Shown here: piece after piece, positions 1-7,286 of the stretch
How the letters are laid out: every line of letters begins with the position of its first letter
Position numbering within the stretch: position 1 is the first letter of the stretch
NCBI GenBank assembly: GCA_017882835.1
Contig: JADGOU010000007.1
Location: 1-24,387 of the forward strand
DNA: 24,387 nt
Source: Frankiaceae bacterium
GTDB lineage: Bacteria; Actinomycetota; Actinomycetes; JADGOU01
Reading direction: 5' to 3'
Program-made: the position numbers and the translations under genes
Notes under the pieces: model-generated
Seen by the model: only the letters and a program-made list of their open reading frames with translations
What the model was told of the DNA's origin: nothing
Database searches by the model: none

Positions 1-65
1 GGTGACCGCTTTCCCGCGGCGTCCCGGGCTCGCCCCCATTGACCGACCGGGAGCACTAGACCCTC

Positions 66-632
66 GTGGCAACCAAGATCAAGCTGATGCGCCTGGGCAA
101 GATGCACGCGCCGTACTACCGGATCGTCGTCGCCGACGCCCGCACCAAGCGGGACGGTCGCTCGATCGAGACGATCGGCAAGTACCACCCCAAGCACGAC
201 CCTTCGGTCGTCGAGGTCAACTCCGAGCGGGCGCAGTACTGGCTCGGCGTCGGGGCCCAGCCCACCGAGGCGGTGGCCGCCATCTTCCGGGTGACCGGTG
301 ACTGGCAGCGGTTCCGCGGTGAGCCGGCGCCCCCACCGATGCTGATGGCGGCGCCCAAGCCGGACAAGAAGGCGGCGTTCGAGGCGGCGTCGCGCGCGGC
401 GGCCGGCGAGTCCGACCGGACGGCCACCACGCCGCGGACAGCTCGCAAGACCGCGGACAAGCCGGCGGCTCCGGCCGCCGATGCCCCCGCCGATGCCCCC
501 GTCGCGGCCGCCGATGCCTCGGCCGCCGATGCCTCGACCGCCGGCGCTGTCGGGCCGGAGGCTTCGGTCGAGCCGGTAACGTCCGCCCCAACGACGTCCG
601 CCCCAACGACGTCCGCGCCCACGGAGGAGTAA
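66..632 (+). CDS. rpsP: 30S ribosomal protein S16
   Basis: S16 is a small-subunit protein that binds 16S rRNA and helps assemble the 30S body. The first ~85 residues match the family: it opens (M)ATKIKLMRLGKMHAPYYRIV, with the RDGRSIETIGKYHPK segment near residues 31-45. The start is GTG, with GGGAG about 11 nt upstream. At 188 residues it is far longer than the ~80-90 residue core. The rest is an Ala/Pro/Thr-rich, probably disordered tail, a type seen in actinobacterial S16. The tail contains in-frame DNA repeats (positions 579-620 give repeated TSAPT). It heads a translation operon; the next gene's GTG directly follows the TAA. The promoter must lie outside the window. Confidence 0.97.
   Translation: MATKIKLMRLGKMHAPYYRIVVADARTKRDGRSIETIGKYHPKHDPSVVEVNSERAQYWLGVGAQPTEAVAAIFRVTGDWQRFRGEPAPPPMLMAAPKPDKKAAFEAASRAAAGESDRTATTPRTARKTADKPAAPAADAPADAPVAAADASAADASTAGAVGPEASVEPVTSAPTTSAPTTSAPTEE
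579..620 (+). repeat. 15-bp tandem repeat in the rpsP tail, about 2.8 copies
   Basis: The unit ACGTCCGCCCCAACG occurs perfectly at 579-593 and 594-608, with a partial third copy at 609-620 carrying one change. The period is five codons, so it encodes repeated TSAPT in the S16 C-terminal tail. Just upstream (about 481-540) a looser Ala/Asp-rich repeat on GCCGATGCC also stays in frame. This looks like length-variable tail coding. Confidence 0.9.
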
Positions 633-872
633 GTGCTCGAGGCCGCGCTGGAGCACCTCGTCAAGGGCATCGTCGAGCACCCCGACGATGTTGAGGTGGA
701 CTCGCGGACCAACCGCCGGGGCCAGACGCTGGAAGTCCGTGTGCACCCGGACGACCTGGGCAAGGTGATCGGTCGAGGGGGACGCACTGCCCGGGCGTTG
801 CGGACGGTGATCACCAGCATCGGTGGCAAGGGCATCCGGGTCGACGTCGTGGATACTGACGAGGTCCACTGA
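633..872 (+). CDS. khpA: KH-domain RNA-binding protein (KhpA/YlqC family)
   Basis: A 79-residue single KH domain protein. The GXXG loop is GRGG at residues 47-50 in the context KVIGRGGRTARALR, the nucleic-acid-gripping element of KH domains. Members of this family (YlqC/KhpA) bind RNA and in several bacteria pair with a Jag/KhpB partner. In Actinobacteria they are almost always encoded between rpsP and rimM, as here. The start is GTG directly after the rpsP TAA. A strong GGAGGAG (623-629) lies inside the end of rpsP, so the two are probably translationally coupled. Confidence 0.95.
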   Translation: MLEAALEHLVKGIVEHPDDVEVDSRTNRRGQTLEVRVHPDDLGKVIGRGGRTARALRTVITSIGGKGIRVDVVDTDEVH

Positions 873-881
873 CTCCAGGCG

Positions 882-917
882 ATGACGGCTCAGCGAGGCG
901 ACGCCCGGTGGAGGTGA
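882..917 (+). other. tiny 11-codon ORF overlapping the rimM start
   Basis: In the 35-nt gap between the KH gene and rimM, ATG at 882 opens an 11-codon frame (MTAQRGDAR...) that ends at TGA 915-917, seven nt inside rimM. It may be chance. It is recorded because its first ~17 nt resemble the mini-ORF just upstream of ispG (21974), which begins MTAAQR. The RBS-like GAGG used by rimM (895-898) lies within it. Confidence 0.2.
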
Positions 918-1450
918 CCATCGGGCGGCTAGGCCGAGCGCACGGGCTGCATGGTGAGGTCGCGGTCGAGATCCGTACCGACGACCCGGACACCCGGTTC
1001 GCCCCGGGGTCAGTGCTGGCGACCGACCCGGCCGGGCGCGGGCCGCTGACCATCACCGCAACCCGCCCCCACCGCGGTCGGCTGCTGGTGACGTTCGCCG
1101 AGGTGGCCGACCGCACCGCTGCCGAAGCGCTGGCGGGGACGCTGCTGGTGCTCGACATCACCGCCTTGCCGCCGCCGAACGACCCGGACGAGTTCTACGA
1201 CCACCAGCTGATCGGGTTGGCCGCGGTGACGGTCGACGGCCACGCCTTGGGTGCGGTGGCCGACGTGCTGCACCTGCCCGGCGGTGACGTACTGGCCGTG
1301 CATCGCCCCGCCACCCCGGAGCTGCTGGTGCCGTTTAGGGCGGCGATCGTGCCGGAGGTGGACCTACTCAAGGGCCGGGTCGTCATCGACCCGCCGCCGG
1401 GTCTGCTCGAGCTCGCCGAGCGCCCGGCCGGCCCAGAGGCGGCCGGCTGA
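908..1450 (+). CDS. rimM: Ribosome maturation factor RimM
   Basis: RimM binds S19 and assists maturation of the 30S head and 16S rRNA processing. The N-terminal RimM barrel opens with VTIGRLGRAHGLHGEVAVEI (residues 3-22). A linker with LPPPNDPDEFYDHQLIGL (about 87-104) leads into the C-terminal PRC-barrel-like domain, including LLVPF and the VDLLKGRVVIDPPPGLLEL end. At 180 residues the length is normal. The start is GTG with GAGG at 895-898, 9 nt upstream. Its TGA overlaps the trmD ATG by one base, fitting the usual rimM-trmD coupling. Confidence 0.96.
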   Translation: MEVTIGRLGRAHGLHGEVAVEIRTDDPDTRFAPGSVLATDPAGRGPLTITATRPHRGRLLVTFAEVADRTAAEALAGTLLVLDITALPPPNDPDEFYDHQLIGLAAVTVDGHALGAVADVLHLPGGDVLAVHRPATPELLVPFRAAIVPEVDLLKGRVVIDPPPGLLELAERPAGPEAAG

Positions 1451-2256
1451 TGCTCCTCGACGTCATCACGATCTTTCCGGAGTACCTACGCGCGCTGGAC
1501 GTCTCGCTGCTCGGCAAGGCCCGCGAGCGCGGTCTGCTGCAGGTGCGCGTGCACGACCTGCGCGACTGGGCGACGGGTCCGCACCGCAGCGTCGACGACA
1601 CGCCGTACGGCGGCGGCCCGGGCATGGTGATGCGCCCCGAACCGTGGGCGGCGGCGCTGGCCGCGGTCCTGGCGACCGGGGGACTGGCTGGGCCGGGCGC
1701 CGCCCCGGCCGCGCGGGAACCCGGAGCAAATCCGCGGTTGGTCGTGCCCACCCCGAGCGGAAAACTGTTCACTCAGCAGACCGCCGCCGAGCTGGCCGCC
1801 GAACCGTGGCTGGTCTTCGCCTGCGGCCGCTACGAGGGGATCGACGCTCGGTTGGTCGAGGTGGCCGCCGAGTCCCTGCGCGTCGACGAGCTCTCCATCG
1901 GCGACTACGTGCTGGCCGGGGGCGAGGCCGCCACCCTGGTGATCGTCGAGGCGGTCACCAGACTGCTGCCCGGCGTGGTCGGGAACGCGGTCTCCGTCAC
2001 CGATGACTCCTTCGCCGCAGGCGGCATGGTGGGTCTGCTGGAGGGACCGGTCTACACCCGACCGCCGGAGTGGGCCGGGCGGTCGGTGCCGGCCGTACTG
2101 CGCGCCGGTGACCACGCCGCCGTGGCGCGGTGGCGCCGGGAGCAGGCGCTGCGGCGGACCGCGGCGCGTCGCCCGGATCTGATTGCCCAGCTGGACTCTG
2201 GCGCGCTGTCCGACCGGGACCGCGCTGCCCTCGCCGGAAGCGATCAGCCCGGTTAG
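1450..2256 (+). CDS. trmD: tRNA (guanine-N1-)-methyltransferase TrmD
   Basis: TrmD transfers methyl from SAM to N1 of G37 in tRNAs, preventing +1 frameshifting. Signature segments are GPGMVMRPEPW (about residues 56-66), VPTPSGKLFTQQ (99-110), CGRYEGIDARL (125-135) and ELSIGDYVLAGGE (147-159), which form the SPOUT trefoil-knot SAM site. The catalytic Asp is D185 in TDDSF, followed by GPVYTRPPEW. Residues ~74-96 are an Ala/Gly/Pro-rich insertion relative to the E. coli enzyme. At 268 residues it is slightly longer than usual. AGAGG sits at 1435-1439 inside rimM, and the TGATG junction indicates coupling. Confidence 0.97.
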   Translation: MLLDVITIFPEYLRALDVSLLGKARERGLLQVRVHDLRDWATGPHRSVDDTPYGGGPGMVMRPEPWAAALAAVLATGGLAGPGAAPAAREPGANPRLVVPTPSGKLFTQQTAAELAAEPWLVFACGRYEGIDARLVEVAAESLRVDELSIGDYVLAGGEAATLVIVEAVTRLLPGVVGNAVSVTDDSFAAGGMVGLLEGPVYTRPPEWAGRSVPAVLRAGDHAAVARWRREQALRRTAARRPDLIAQLDSGALSDRDRAALAGSDQPG

Positions 2257-2287
2257 CCGCGGCAAGCGGCGCTGTGGCACAGTTGGA

Positions 2288-2310
2288 GGCTGCCCCCAGC
2301 GAAAGCAGCC
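2288..2310 (+). promoter_or_regulatory. hairpin in the 171-nt rplS leader
   Basis: GGCTGC (2288-2293) and GCAGCC (2305-2310) form a 6-bp stem around an 11-nt loop in the untranslated gap between trmD and rplS. It could be a weak attenuator or an L19 leader element, since ribosomal protein genes often carry autoregulatory leaders. I see no match to a specific known L19 leader and no U-tract. Confidence 0.3.
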
Positions 2311-2427
2311 CTGTCCAGGTCGGGCATGGCGTCGCTTGGCGCTGGTGCGGCAACCCCCGTATCGCCAGTCCTGACGATCCCGACCGCGCCGTCCGCGGGC
2401 GCTGCAGCACGAGGAAGCGACGAAAGC

Positions 2428-2784
2428 ATGCATACCTTGGACATCCTCGACGCCGCCTCGATGCGCAGTGACGTGCCGGACTTTCGCCCCGGGGACACCC
2501 TGAAGGTCCACGTGCGGGTCGTGGAGGGCAACCGGGAACGCGTCCAGATCTTTCAGGGCGTGGTGATCCGCCGGCAGGGGGGCGGAGTGCGCGAGACCTT
2601 CACAGTTCGCAAGGTAAGCTTCGGGGTTGGCGTCGAGCGCACCTTTCCGGTGCATACTCCGATTGTGTCCAAGATCGAGGTCGTCACCCGCGGCGATGTC
2701 CGGCGCGCCAAGCTGTACTACCTGCGTGACCTGCGCGGCAAGAAAGCGAAGATCAAGGAGAAGCGATACACGGTCCGCGGCTGA
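2428..2784 (+). CDS. rplS: 50S ribosomal protein L19
   Basis: L19 sits at the 30S-50S interface. The protein from this start (118 residues) has the normal family length and segments: FRPGDTLKVHVRVVEGNRER, IQ-type IFQGVVIRRQGGGVRETFTVRK, GVERTFPVHTPIV and RRAKLYYLRDLRGKKAKIKE. The reading frame stays open upstream to an ATG at 2326. I chose ATG 2428 because GAGGAA (2411-2416) lies 11 nt before it and the extra 34 residues resemble nothing in L19. It ends the rpsP-rplS translation block. Confidence 0.96.
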   Translation: MHTLDILDAASMRSDVPDFRPGDTLKVHVRVVEGNRERVQIFQGVVIRRQGGGVRETFTVRKVSFGVGVERTFPVHTPIVSKIEVVTRGDVRRAKLYYLRDLRGKKAKIKEKRYTVRG

Positions 2785-2860
2785 CCGGGTGCACACTCAC
2801 CCAGTCGCCCGGCCAGTCGCCGCCCTGGCGACCGGTGGCGCTGAGCAGGCAGGGAGCTTT

Positions 2861-3736
2861 GTGACCGAGGACGGACGCGGCTCTCCGGTCGACTCCAGCG
2901 ACCGAGGCGCGGCAACGGCCGCTGCCGGCGACCAGCCACCGCGGGCCAAGCGCGGGTCGTTTCTGCGTGAGCTGCCGTTTCTGCTCCTGGTGGCGTTTCT
3001 GCTCGCCCTGCTGATCAAAGCGTTCCTGGTGCAAGCGTTCTACATCCCGTCCGGTTCGATGGAACGCACCTTGCTGATTGGCGACCGGGTGCTGGTCAAC
3101 AAGGTCGTCTACCGCATCCGTGACGTACATCGCGGCGAGGTCGTGGTGTTCAAGGGTCCGGACACCTGGGCGCCCGAGGTGGTTCTCCCCGAGGGCAACG
3201 GCGTCCAGCGGGCGTTGCGTGGGCTGGCCCGGGTGATCGGCGTCGGGCCGCCCGGCGAGAAGGACTTCATCAAGCGGGTGGTCGGCCTGCCGGGGGACAC
3301 CGTCACCTGCTGCACAAACGGTCAGGTGACGGTGCAGGCCCCTGGCCAGCCGCCAGTGGCGCTGGACGAGCCCTACCTTTACGACAACAACCCGCCGCCG
3401 GAGCGCGCCTTCCCACCGGTGACGGTGCCACCGGGGCAGTTGTGGGTGATGGGTGATCACCGCGGGGCCTCGGCCGACTCCCGGGCGCATGCGGCCGACC
3501 GCTACCAGGGAACTGTTGCTGCCACCGACGTCATCGGCCGCGCCTTTGTCCGGGTCTGGCCGCCTTCGCGCCTAGCGGCGCTGTCGGTGCCGGCCACCTT
3601 CTCCCACGTGCTGGCCGCCGGCGGGTCCACGGCGCCGTACGCCGCTGGGCTCGCCGTCGCGCTGCCGATGGGGGCGCTCGGGCGACGTCGCCGCCAGCAT
3701 GCCCGGCACCGGCGGCAACCAGCCGCGCACCGCTGA
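2861..3736 (+). CDS. lepB: Signal peptidase I
   Basis: Type I signal peptidase, a membrane-anchored serine protease using a Ser/Lys dyad to remove secretory signal peptides outside the membrane. A cytoplasmic tail (1-36) is followed by a membrane helix (about 38-58). Then come catalytic S66 in IPSGSM, K138 in KDFIKRVVGLPGD, and the box E motif GDHRGASADSR. A second hydrophobic stretch near the end (SYA-type AAGLAVALPMGAL) and an Arg-rich tail suggest two membrane anchors, as in some actinobacterial LepB. Length is 291 residues. The start chosen is GTG 2861 with GGGAG 4 nt upstream; GTG 2789 in the same frame is an alternative. Confidence 0.94.
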   Translation: MTEDGRGSPVDSSDRGAATAAAGDQPPRAKRGSFLRELPFLLLVAFLLALLIKAFLVQAFYIPSGSMERTLLIGDRVLVNKVVYRIRDVHRGEVVVFKGPDTWAPEVVLPEGNGVQRALRGLARVIGVGPPGEKDFIKRVVGLPGDTVTCCTNGQVTVQAPGQPPVALDEPYLYDNNPPPERAFPPVTVPPGQLWVMGDHRGASADSRAHAADRYQGTVAATDVIGRAFVRVWPPSRLAALSVPATFSHVLAAGGSTAPYAAGLAVALPMGALGRRRRQHARHRRQPAAHR

Positions 3737-3790
3737 CTCGCCGCGCCAGAGCCGGCCAATTGGTCCGGGCGCGCTGGACGGAAGGGGTAG

Positions 3791-3808
3791 CGGCACCACT
3801 CGGTGCCG
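3791..3808 (+). terminator. perfect 7-bp hairpin between lepB and rnhB
   Basis: CGGCACC (3791-3797), loop ACTC, GGTGCCG (3802-3808) form a perfect GC-rich stem in the 144-nt gap after lepB. There is no U-run, so it may be an actinobacterial-type terminator, an RNA processing site or an attenuator before rnhB. The rest of the gap shows nothing recognisable. Confidence 0.4.
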
Positions 3809-3880
3809 GCCGGACCGCAGTAGCAGCCGCTCGCCGGCTGGGCCAACGCCCGGCCGGTCAGTCGTAGGCTCGTCAGCGCC

Positions 3881-4678
3881 ATGGCCTTCGACATCGCCCG
3901 CAGCACGGTGCCGCGCGACGCCGGCCTCTGGAGGTATGAGCGGGCGCTGCGGCGGCGTGGCTTTCCGCATGTGGCCGGGGTGGACGAGGCCGGCCGGGGC
4001 GCCTGCGCCGGCCCCTTGGCGGTGGCCGCCGTGGTGCTGCCGGCGGGTCGTCGCGGGCGGGTACCGGGATTGGCCGACTCCAAGCTGCTGACCCCGGCCG
4101 CCCGCGAGGAGGTGTATGCCGAAGTCGCCGACCGGGCGCTGGCCTGGTCGGTGGTGCTGGTACCGCCAGCCGAGATCGACCGCGCCGGGCTGCACGTCTG
4201 TAACGTGGCGGGCATGCGCCGCGCGGTGGCGGCGTTGCGCCTGCGACCGTCATACGTGCTGACCGACGGATTCCCGGTCCGCGGTTTCGGGGCACCCAGC
4301 CTGGCGGTCTGGAAGGGGGACCAGGTCGTGGCGGCGATCGCGGCCGCCTCGGTCGTTGCAAAGGTGACTCGCGACCGGCTGATGATCGCGCTGCACAGCC
4401 ACCAGCCGCGCTACGACTTCGCCCAGCACAAGGGGTATGTCACTCCTGAGCACACCGCGGCTCTGCAGCGGCACGGACCCTGCCCGGACCACCGGTTCTC
4501 CTACGTTAACGTCGCCCGGACGGTCCCGCGATCGTCGAGTCCGGCGGTCGGTCTCCCGGCGTACGCCGGGCCTCGTCCGTCGCGGGACCGGCTGGCGACC
4601 GCCGCGGTCGTGGGCGAAACGCCGCCGGCGCAGTGGGTGAGACACAATGCGGTCATGGCCGAGGAGACCGCGACATGA
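3881..4678 (+). CDS. rnhB: Ribonuclease HII
   Basis: RNase HII cleaves the RNA strand of RNA/DNA hybrids and nicks at single ribonucleotides in DNA. The core shows the catalytic D35-E36 in AGVDEAGRGACAGPLAVAAV, LADSKLLTPAARE, the third acidic residue in VLTDGFPV, and the type-2 signature AAASVVAKVTRDRLM, then YDFAQHKGYVTPEHTAALQRHGPCPDHR. Length is 265 residues; the last ~50 are a non-conserved Ser/Pro/Ala-rich extension. ATG 3881 fits the family N-terminus, though no strong Shine-Dalgarno is visible. Its TGA overlaps ATG 4675 of the micro-ORF described next. Confidence 0.95.
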   Translation: MAFDIARSTVPRDAGLWRYERALRRRGFPHVAGVDEAGRGACAGPLAVAAVVLPAGRRGRVPGLADSKLLTPAAREEVYAEVADRALAWSVVLVPPAEIDRAGLHVCNVAGMRRAVAALRLRPSYVLTDGFPVRGFGAPSLAVWKGDQVVAAIAAASVVAKVTRDRLMIALHSHQPRYDFAQHKGYVTPEHTAALQRHGPCPDHRFSYVNVARTVPRSSSPAVGLPAYAGPRPSRDRLATAAVVGETPPAQWVRHNAVMAEETAT

Positions 4679-4758
4679 GGGCTCGCACCGGCAGGCGCGA
4701 CCTGAGGGCTCGCACCGGCAGGCGCGTCCTGAGGACCCGCAGCGAAGGCGCGCCATGA
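4675..4758 (+). CDS. candidate 27-residue Arg-rich micro-ORF linking rnhB and DUF2469
   Basis: ATG 4675 overlaps the rnhB stop (ATGA), and its own TGA at 4756-4758 overlaps the DUF2469 start (ATGA). GAGGAG at 4661-4666 gives a good ribosome site 8 nt upstream. The peptide consists of 9-residue units: (M/L)RARTGRR(D/V) twice and a diverged third unit LRTRSEGAP. It has ten Arg and an estimated net charge of about +8. The DNA repeat period is 27 bp, so frame is preserved. Five Arg codons are AGG, unusual in such GC-rich coding sequence. It may be a translated small protein, a rare-codon coupling relay, or a chance product of a minisatellite. No family is recognised. Confidence 0.45.
   Translation: MRARTGRRDLRARTGRRVLRTRSEGAP
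4676..4754 (+). repeat. 27-bp tandem repeat, two near-identical copies plus a diverged third
   Basis: Units begin TGAGGGCTCGCACCGG. Copy 1 is 4676-4702, copy 2 is 4703-4729 (one mismatch), and a diverged copy is 4730-4754. The TGAG at the head of each unit recurs at 4676, 4703, 4730 and 4756. The first contains the rnhB stop and the last lies in the DUF2469 start, which suggests expansion of the gene junction itself. Confidence 0.9.
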
Positions 4759-5081
4759 GTGCCGAGGACCTCGAGAAGTACGAAACCGAGATGGAGCTGC
4801 AGCTCTACCGGGAGTACCGCGACATCGTCCGCCAGTTCGCCTATGTGGTCGAGACCGAACGGCGCTTCTACCTTGCCAACTCCGTCGATCTGCAGGTGCG
4901 CAACGTCGGCGGGGAGACCTACTTCGAGTTGGCCATGTCCGATGCCTGGGTGTGGGACATGTACCGACCGGCTCGCTTCGTCAAGCACGTCCGGGTCGTG
5001 ACTTTCAAGGACGTCAACGTCGAGGAGTTGGAGAAGACCGACCTGGAGCTGCCGGGCGAGCGCACCCCCTTTGGTGGGTAG
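4755..5081 (+). CDS. DUF2469 family protein
   Basis: A 108-residue protein of the DUF2469 family (the Rv2901c type), found almost only in Actinobacteria and typically beside rnhB and yraN, as here. Function is unknown. Conserved stretches visible are MSAEDLEKYETEMELQLYRE, YRDIVRQFAYVVETERRFYL and ELAMSDAWVWDMYRPARFVK, then VRVVTFKDVNVEEL. It is acidic and rich in aromatic residues, with no signal peptide or membrane segment. ATG 4755 was chosen over the upstream in-frame ATG 4647 because family members start at MSAEDLE and GAAGG (4744-4748) is 6 nt upstream. The start overlaps the micro-ORF stop. Confidence 0.93.
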   Translation: MSAEDLEKYETEMELQLYREYRDIVRQFAYVVETERRFYLANSVDLQVRNVGGETYFELAMSDAWVWDMYRPARFVKHVRVVTFKDVNVEELEKTDLELPGERTPFGG

Positions 5082-5325
5082 GAGCCCACCAGCCGACGAG
5101 GAGGCCGCATCAGCCCGACCCCGAACCAGCCGGGTAGCGAGAACGACCCAGCGGCGAGCACCGGGCCGAGCCCCCGGGTGGGTGATCGCGCCACCGAGCG
5201 GACCGACAGCGCCTCGTAGTCCACAGGGCGGCCGGCACTGACCGAGCCGTCCCCAGATGTCGGCCGACCACCGTTCGCCCACCGCCCGCTCCGCATGCTC
5301 GAGGGCGGACGGAAGGTGGTGACCG

Positions 5326-5742
5326 ATGCACGCCAAGGACGCGCTGGGACGGTACGGCGAGGACGTCGCCGTGCGGCACCTGCTCGACGCCGGTTGGCAA
5401 GTGTTGGAGCGCAACTGGCGGTGCCGGGTGGGCGAGATCGACATCGTGGCCCGGGACGGCGGGGTGTTGGTGTTCTGCGAAGTGAAGACTCGCTCCAGCG
5501 CCTTATTCGGCGTTCCGGCCGAGGCGGTGCGCCCCGCCAAGGTGCGCCGGATCCGGGCGCTGGCGTGCCACTGGCTGGCCGATCGTCGCCGCGAAGCTGG
5601 TGCCGGAGACAGTGGCCGCGGCCTCGATAGCTGTGACCTGGCCGACCTCAGCGGCGACGTCGAGCTCCGCTTTGACGTCCTGAGCGTGCTGTGCCCGAGC
5701 CAGCAGGCGACCCAGGTAGAGCATCTACGCGGGGCGTTCTAA
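5326..5742 (+). CDS. yraN: UPF0102 / YraN family endonuclease-like protein
   Basis: YraN (UPF0102) proteins have a restriction-endonuclease-like fold. Their role is unsettled, but they lie beside yifB/dprA in many bacteria. Visible motifs are LGRYGEDVAVRHLLDAGWQVLERNWR (about 8-33) and the nuclease core GEIDIVARDGGVLVFCEVKTR (about 36-56), with E/D and E-x-K residues in PD-(D/E)XK arrangement. Length is 138 residues. Residues ~88-112 form a Gly/Asp/Arg-rich insertion before the final FDVLSV strand. GGAAGG (5311-5316) is 9 nt before ATG. Its TAA overlaps the yifB ATG (TAATG). The 244 nt upstream (5082-5325) hold no gene that I can recognise. Confidence 0.92.
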   Translation: MHAKDALGRYGEDVAVRHLLDAGWQVLERNWRCRVGEIDIVARDGGVLVFCEVKTRSSALFGVPAEAVRPAKVRRIRALACHWLADRRREAGAGDSGRGLDSCDLADLSGDVELRFDVLSVLCPSQQATQVEHLRGAF

Positions 5743-7286
5743 TGCCGCTGGCCCGCACTCTGGCGGTAGCCCTGGTCGGGGTGGAGGGCCGACTGGTCGA
5801 GGTGGAGGCCGACCTGGCCCAAGGCCTGCCCGGGCTTACCCTTATCGGCCTGCCGGACACCTCGTTGCAGGAGGCGCGCGACCGGATCCGCGCCGCCATC
5901 GTCAACAGCGGCGAGTCGTGGCCGCAGCGACGGATCACCCTCGGGCTGTCCCCAGCCAGCCTGCCCAAGCGCGGGAGCAGCTTCGATCTGGCGATGGCCA
6001 TCGCGGTGCTGGCGGCCGCCGGTGTGGTGCCAACCGCGTTGCTGGCGGACACCGTGCTGGTGGGGGAGCTCGGCCTGGACGGCCGGGTGCGACCGGTGCG
6101 CGGCGTGCTGCCGGCCGTGCTGGCCGCTGCGGCCGCCGACGTACGGCGGGTGGTCGTCGCCAGCGCCAACGCCGCCGAGGCGGCGCTCGTCCCCGACGTA
6201 CGTGTCGTCGCCGTGGCCACCTTGCGCGAGCTGCTCGACTACCTGCGGCATGGCCACCTCCCGGCCCGAGCCGATGCGGTCACGACGCCGGCCGCACCAC
6301 TGGCCGCTGACGCCGACGAGCGCCGCGAGCTCGACCTCGCCGACGTGGTAGGCCAGCCGGTTGGGCGAGCGGCCGTAGAGGTGGCCGCGGCCGGCGGGCA
6401 TCACCTGCTGCTGCTCGGTGACCCCGGCGCGGGCAAGACCATGCTCGCCGAGCGACTGCCCGGACTGCTGCCGCCGCTGGACCGGGAGGCCGCCCTCGAA
6501 GTCACTGTGGTGCACTCGGTGGCCGGCGTGCTGCCGCCGGGTTGCCCACTGATCACCCGCCCGCCGTACCGTGACCCCCACCACACCGCCACCGTGGCGG
6601 CGTTGGTCGGGGGTGGGTCAACACTGGCCCGCCCCGGCGCGGTCAGCCTGGCGCACCGCGGTGTGCTGTTCCTCGACGAGGCGCCGGAGTTCTCCACGGG
6701 CGTGCTGGACGCGCTGCGTCAGCCGCTGGAGTCCGGCCGGGTCACCATCGCCCGCTCGGCCGGGACGACGTGCTTTCCGGCTCGGTTCACCCTCGTGCTC
6801 GCGGCGAACCCGTGCCCATGTGGGGCGCCCAGCGGCCCGGCCGGGCGGTGCACCTGCTCGGCGGCGGTCAAACGGCGCTACCTGGCCAAGATGTCCGGGC
6901 CGCTGCTCGACCGGATCGACCTGCAGGTCGAGCTGTCGGCGGTGACCCGCCTGGAGCTGCTTGCCGACCGAGGCAACATTGAACCCTCCGCGCGAGTCGC
7001 CGACCGGGTCCGCGCCGCCCGCCAGCGCACCGCTGCTCGGTACGCCGGGACACCGTGGCGGACCAACGCCGAAGTGCCCGGACAGGAGCTGCGGCGCCGA
7101 TGGCCCCCGGAACCGAGGTCGATGCGGCCGGTCGAGCGCGCGCTTGGCGACGGCCGGCTGTCCGCCCGGGGTTTGGATCGCGTTCTTCGCATTGCCTGGA
7201 CCATCGCCGATCTCGACGGTCGTGGTCGGCCCGGGGTGGCCGAGGTCGACCGGGCGGTCGGACTGCGGCTGCGGGCGGCGGCGTGA
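5742..7286 (+). CDS. comM: YifB/ComM family Mg-chelatase-like AAA+ ATPase
   Basis: ComM-type AAA+ ATPases drive branch migration when natural-transformation DNA is integrated; in Actinobacteria the role is less tested. An N-terminal Lon-like fold domain (about 1-170: GLPGLTLIGLPDTSLQEARDR, then ITLGLSPASLPKRGSSFDLAMA) precedes the ATPase. Walker A is GDPGAGKT (226-233) and Walker B is VLFLDEAPEF (D312, E313). Four Cys in NPCPCG and RCTCS (358, 360, 370, 372) follow. The C-terminal domain includes LSARGLDRVLRIAWTIADL. Length is 514 residues. ATG 5742 overlaps the yraN TAA; the in-frame ATG 5691 is less likely. The stop overlaps dprA (GTGA). Confidence 0.95.
   Translation: MPLARTLAVALVGVEGRLVEVEADLAQGLPGLTLIGLPDTSLQEARDRIRAAIVNSGESWPQRRITLGLSPASLPKRGSSFDLAMAIAVLAAAGVVPTALLADTVLVGELGLDGRVRPVRGVLPAVLAAAAADVRRVVVASANAAEAALVPDVRVVAVATLRELLDYLRHGHLPARADAVTTPAAPLAADADERRELDLADVVGQPVGRAAVEVAAAGGHHLLLLGDPGAGKTMLAERLPGLLPPLDREAALEVTVVHSVAGVLPPGCPLITRPPYRDPHHTATVAALVGGGSTLARPGAVSLAHRGVLFLDEAPEFSTGVLDALRQPLESGRVTIARSAGTTCFPARFTLVLAANPCPCGAPSGPAGRCTCSAAVKRRYLAKMSGPLLDRIDLQVELSAVTRLELLADRGNIEPSARVADRVRAARQRTAARYAGTPWRTNAEVPGQELRRRWPPEPRSMRPVERALGDGRLSARGLDRVLRIAWTIADLDGRGRPGVAEVDRAVGLRLRAAA

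Noticed and set aside
5082..5325. Possible small gene between DUF2469 and yraN
   Set aside because: No frame with a good start and ribosome site was found; it looks like non-coding spacer.
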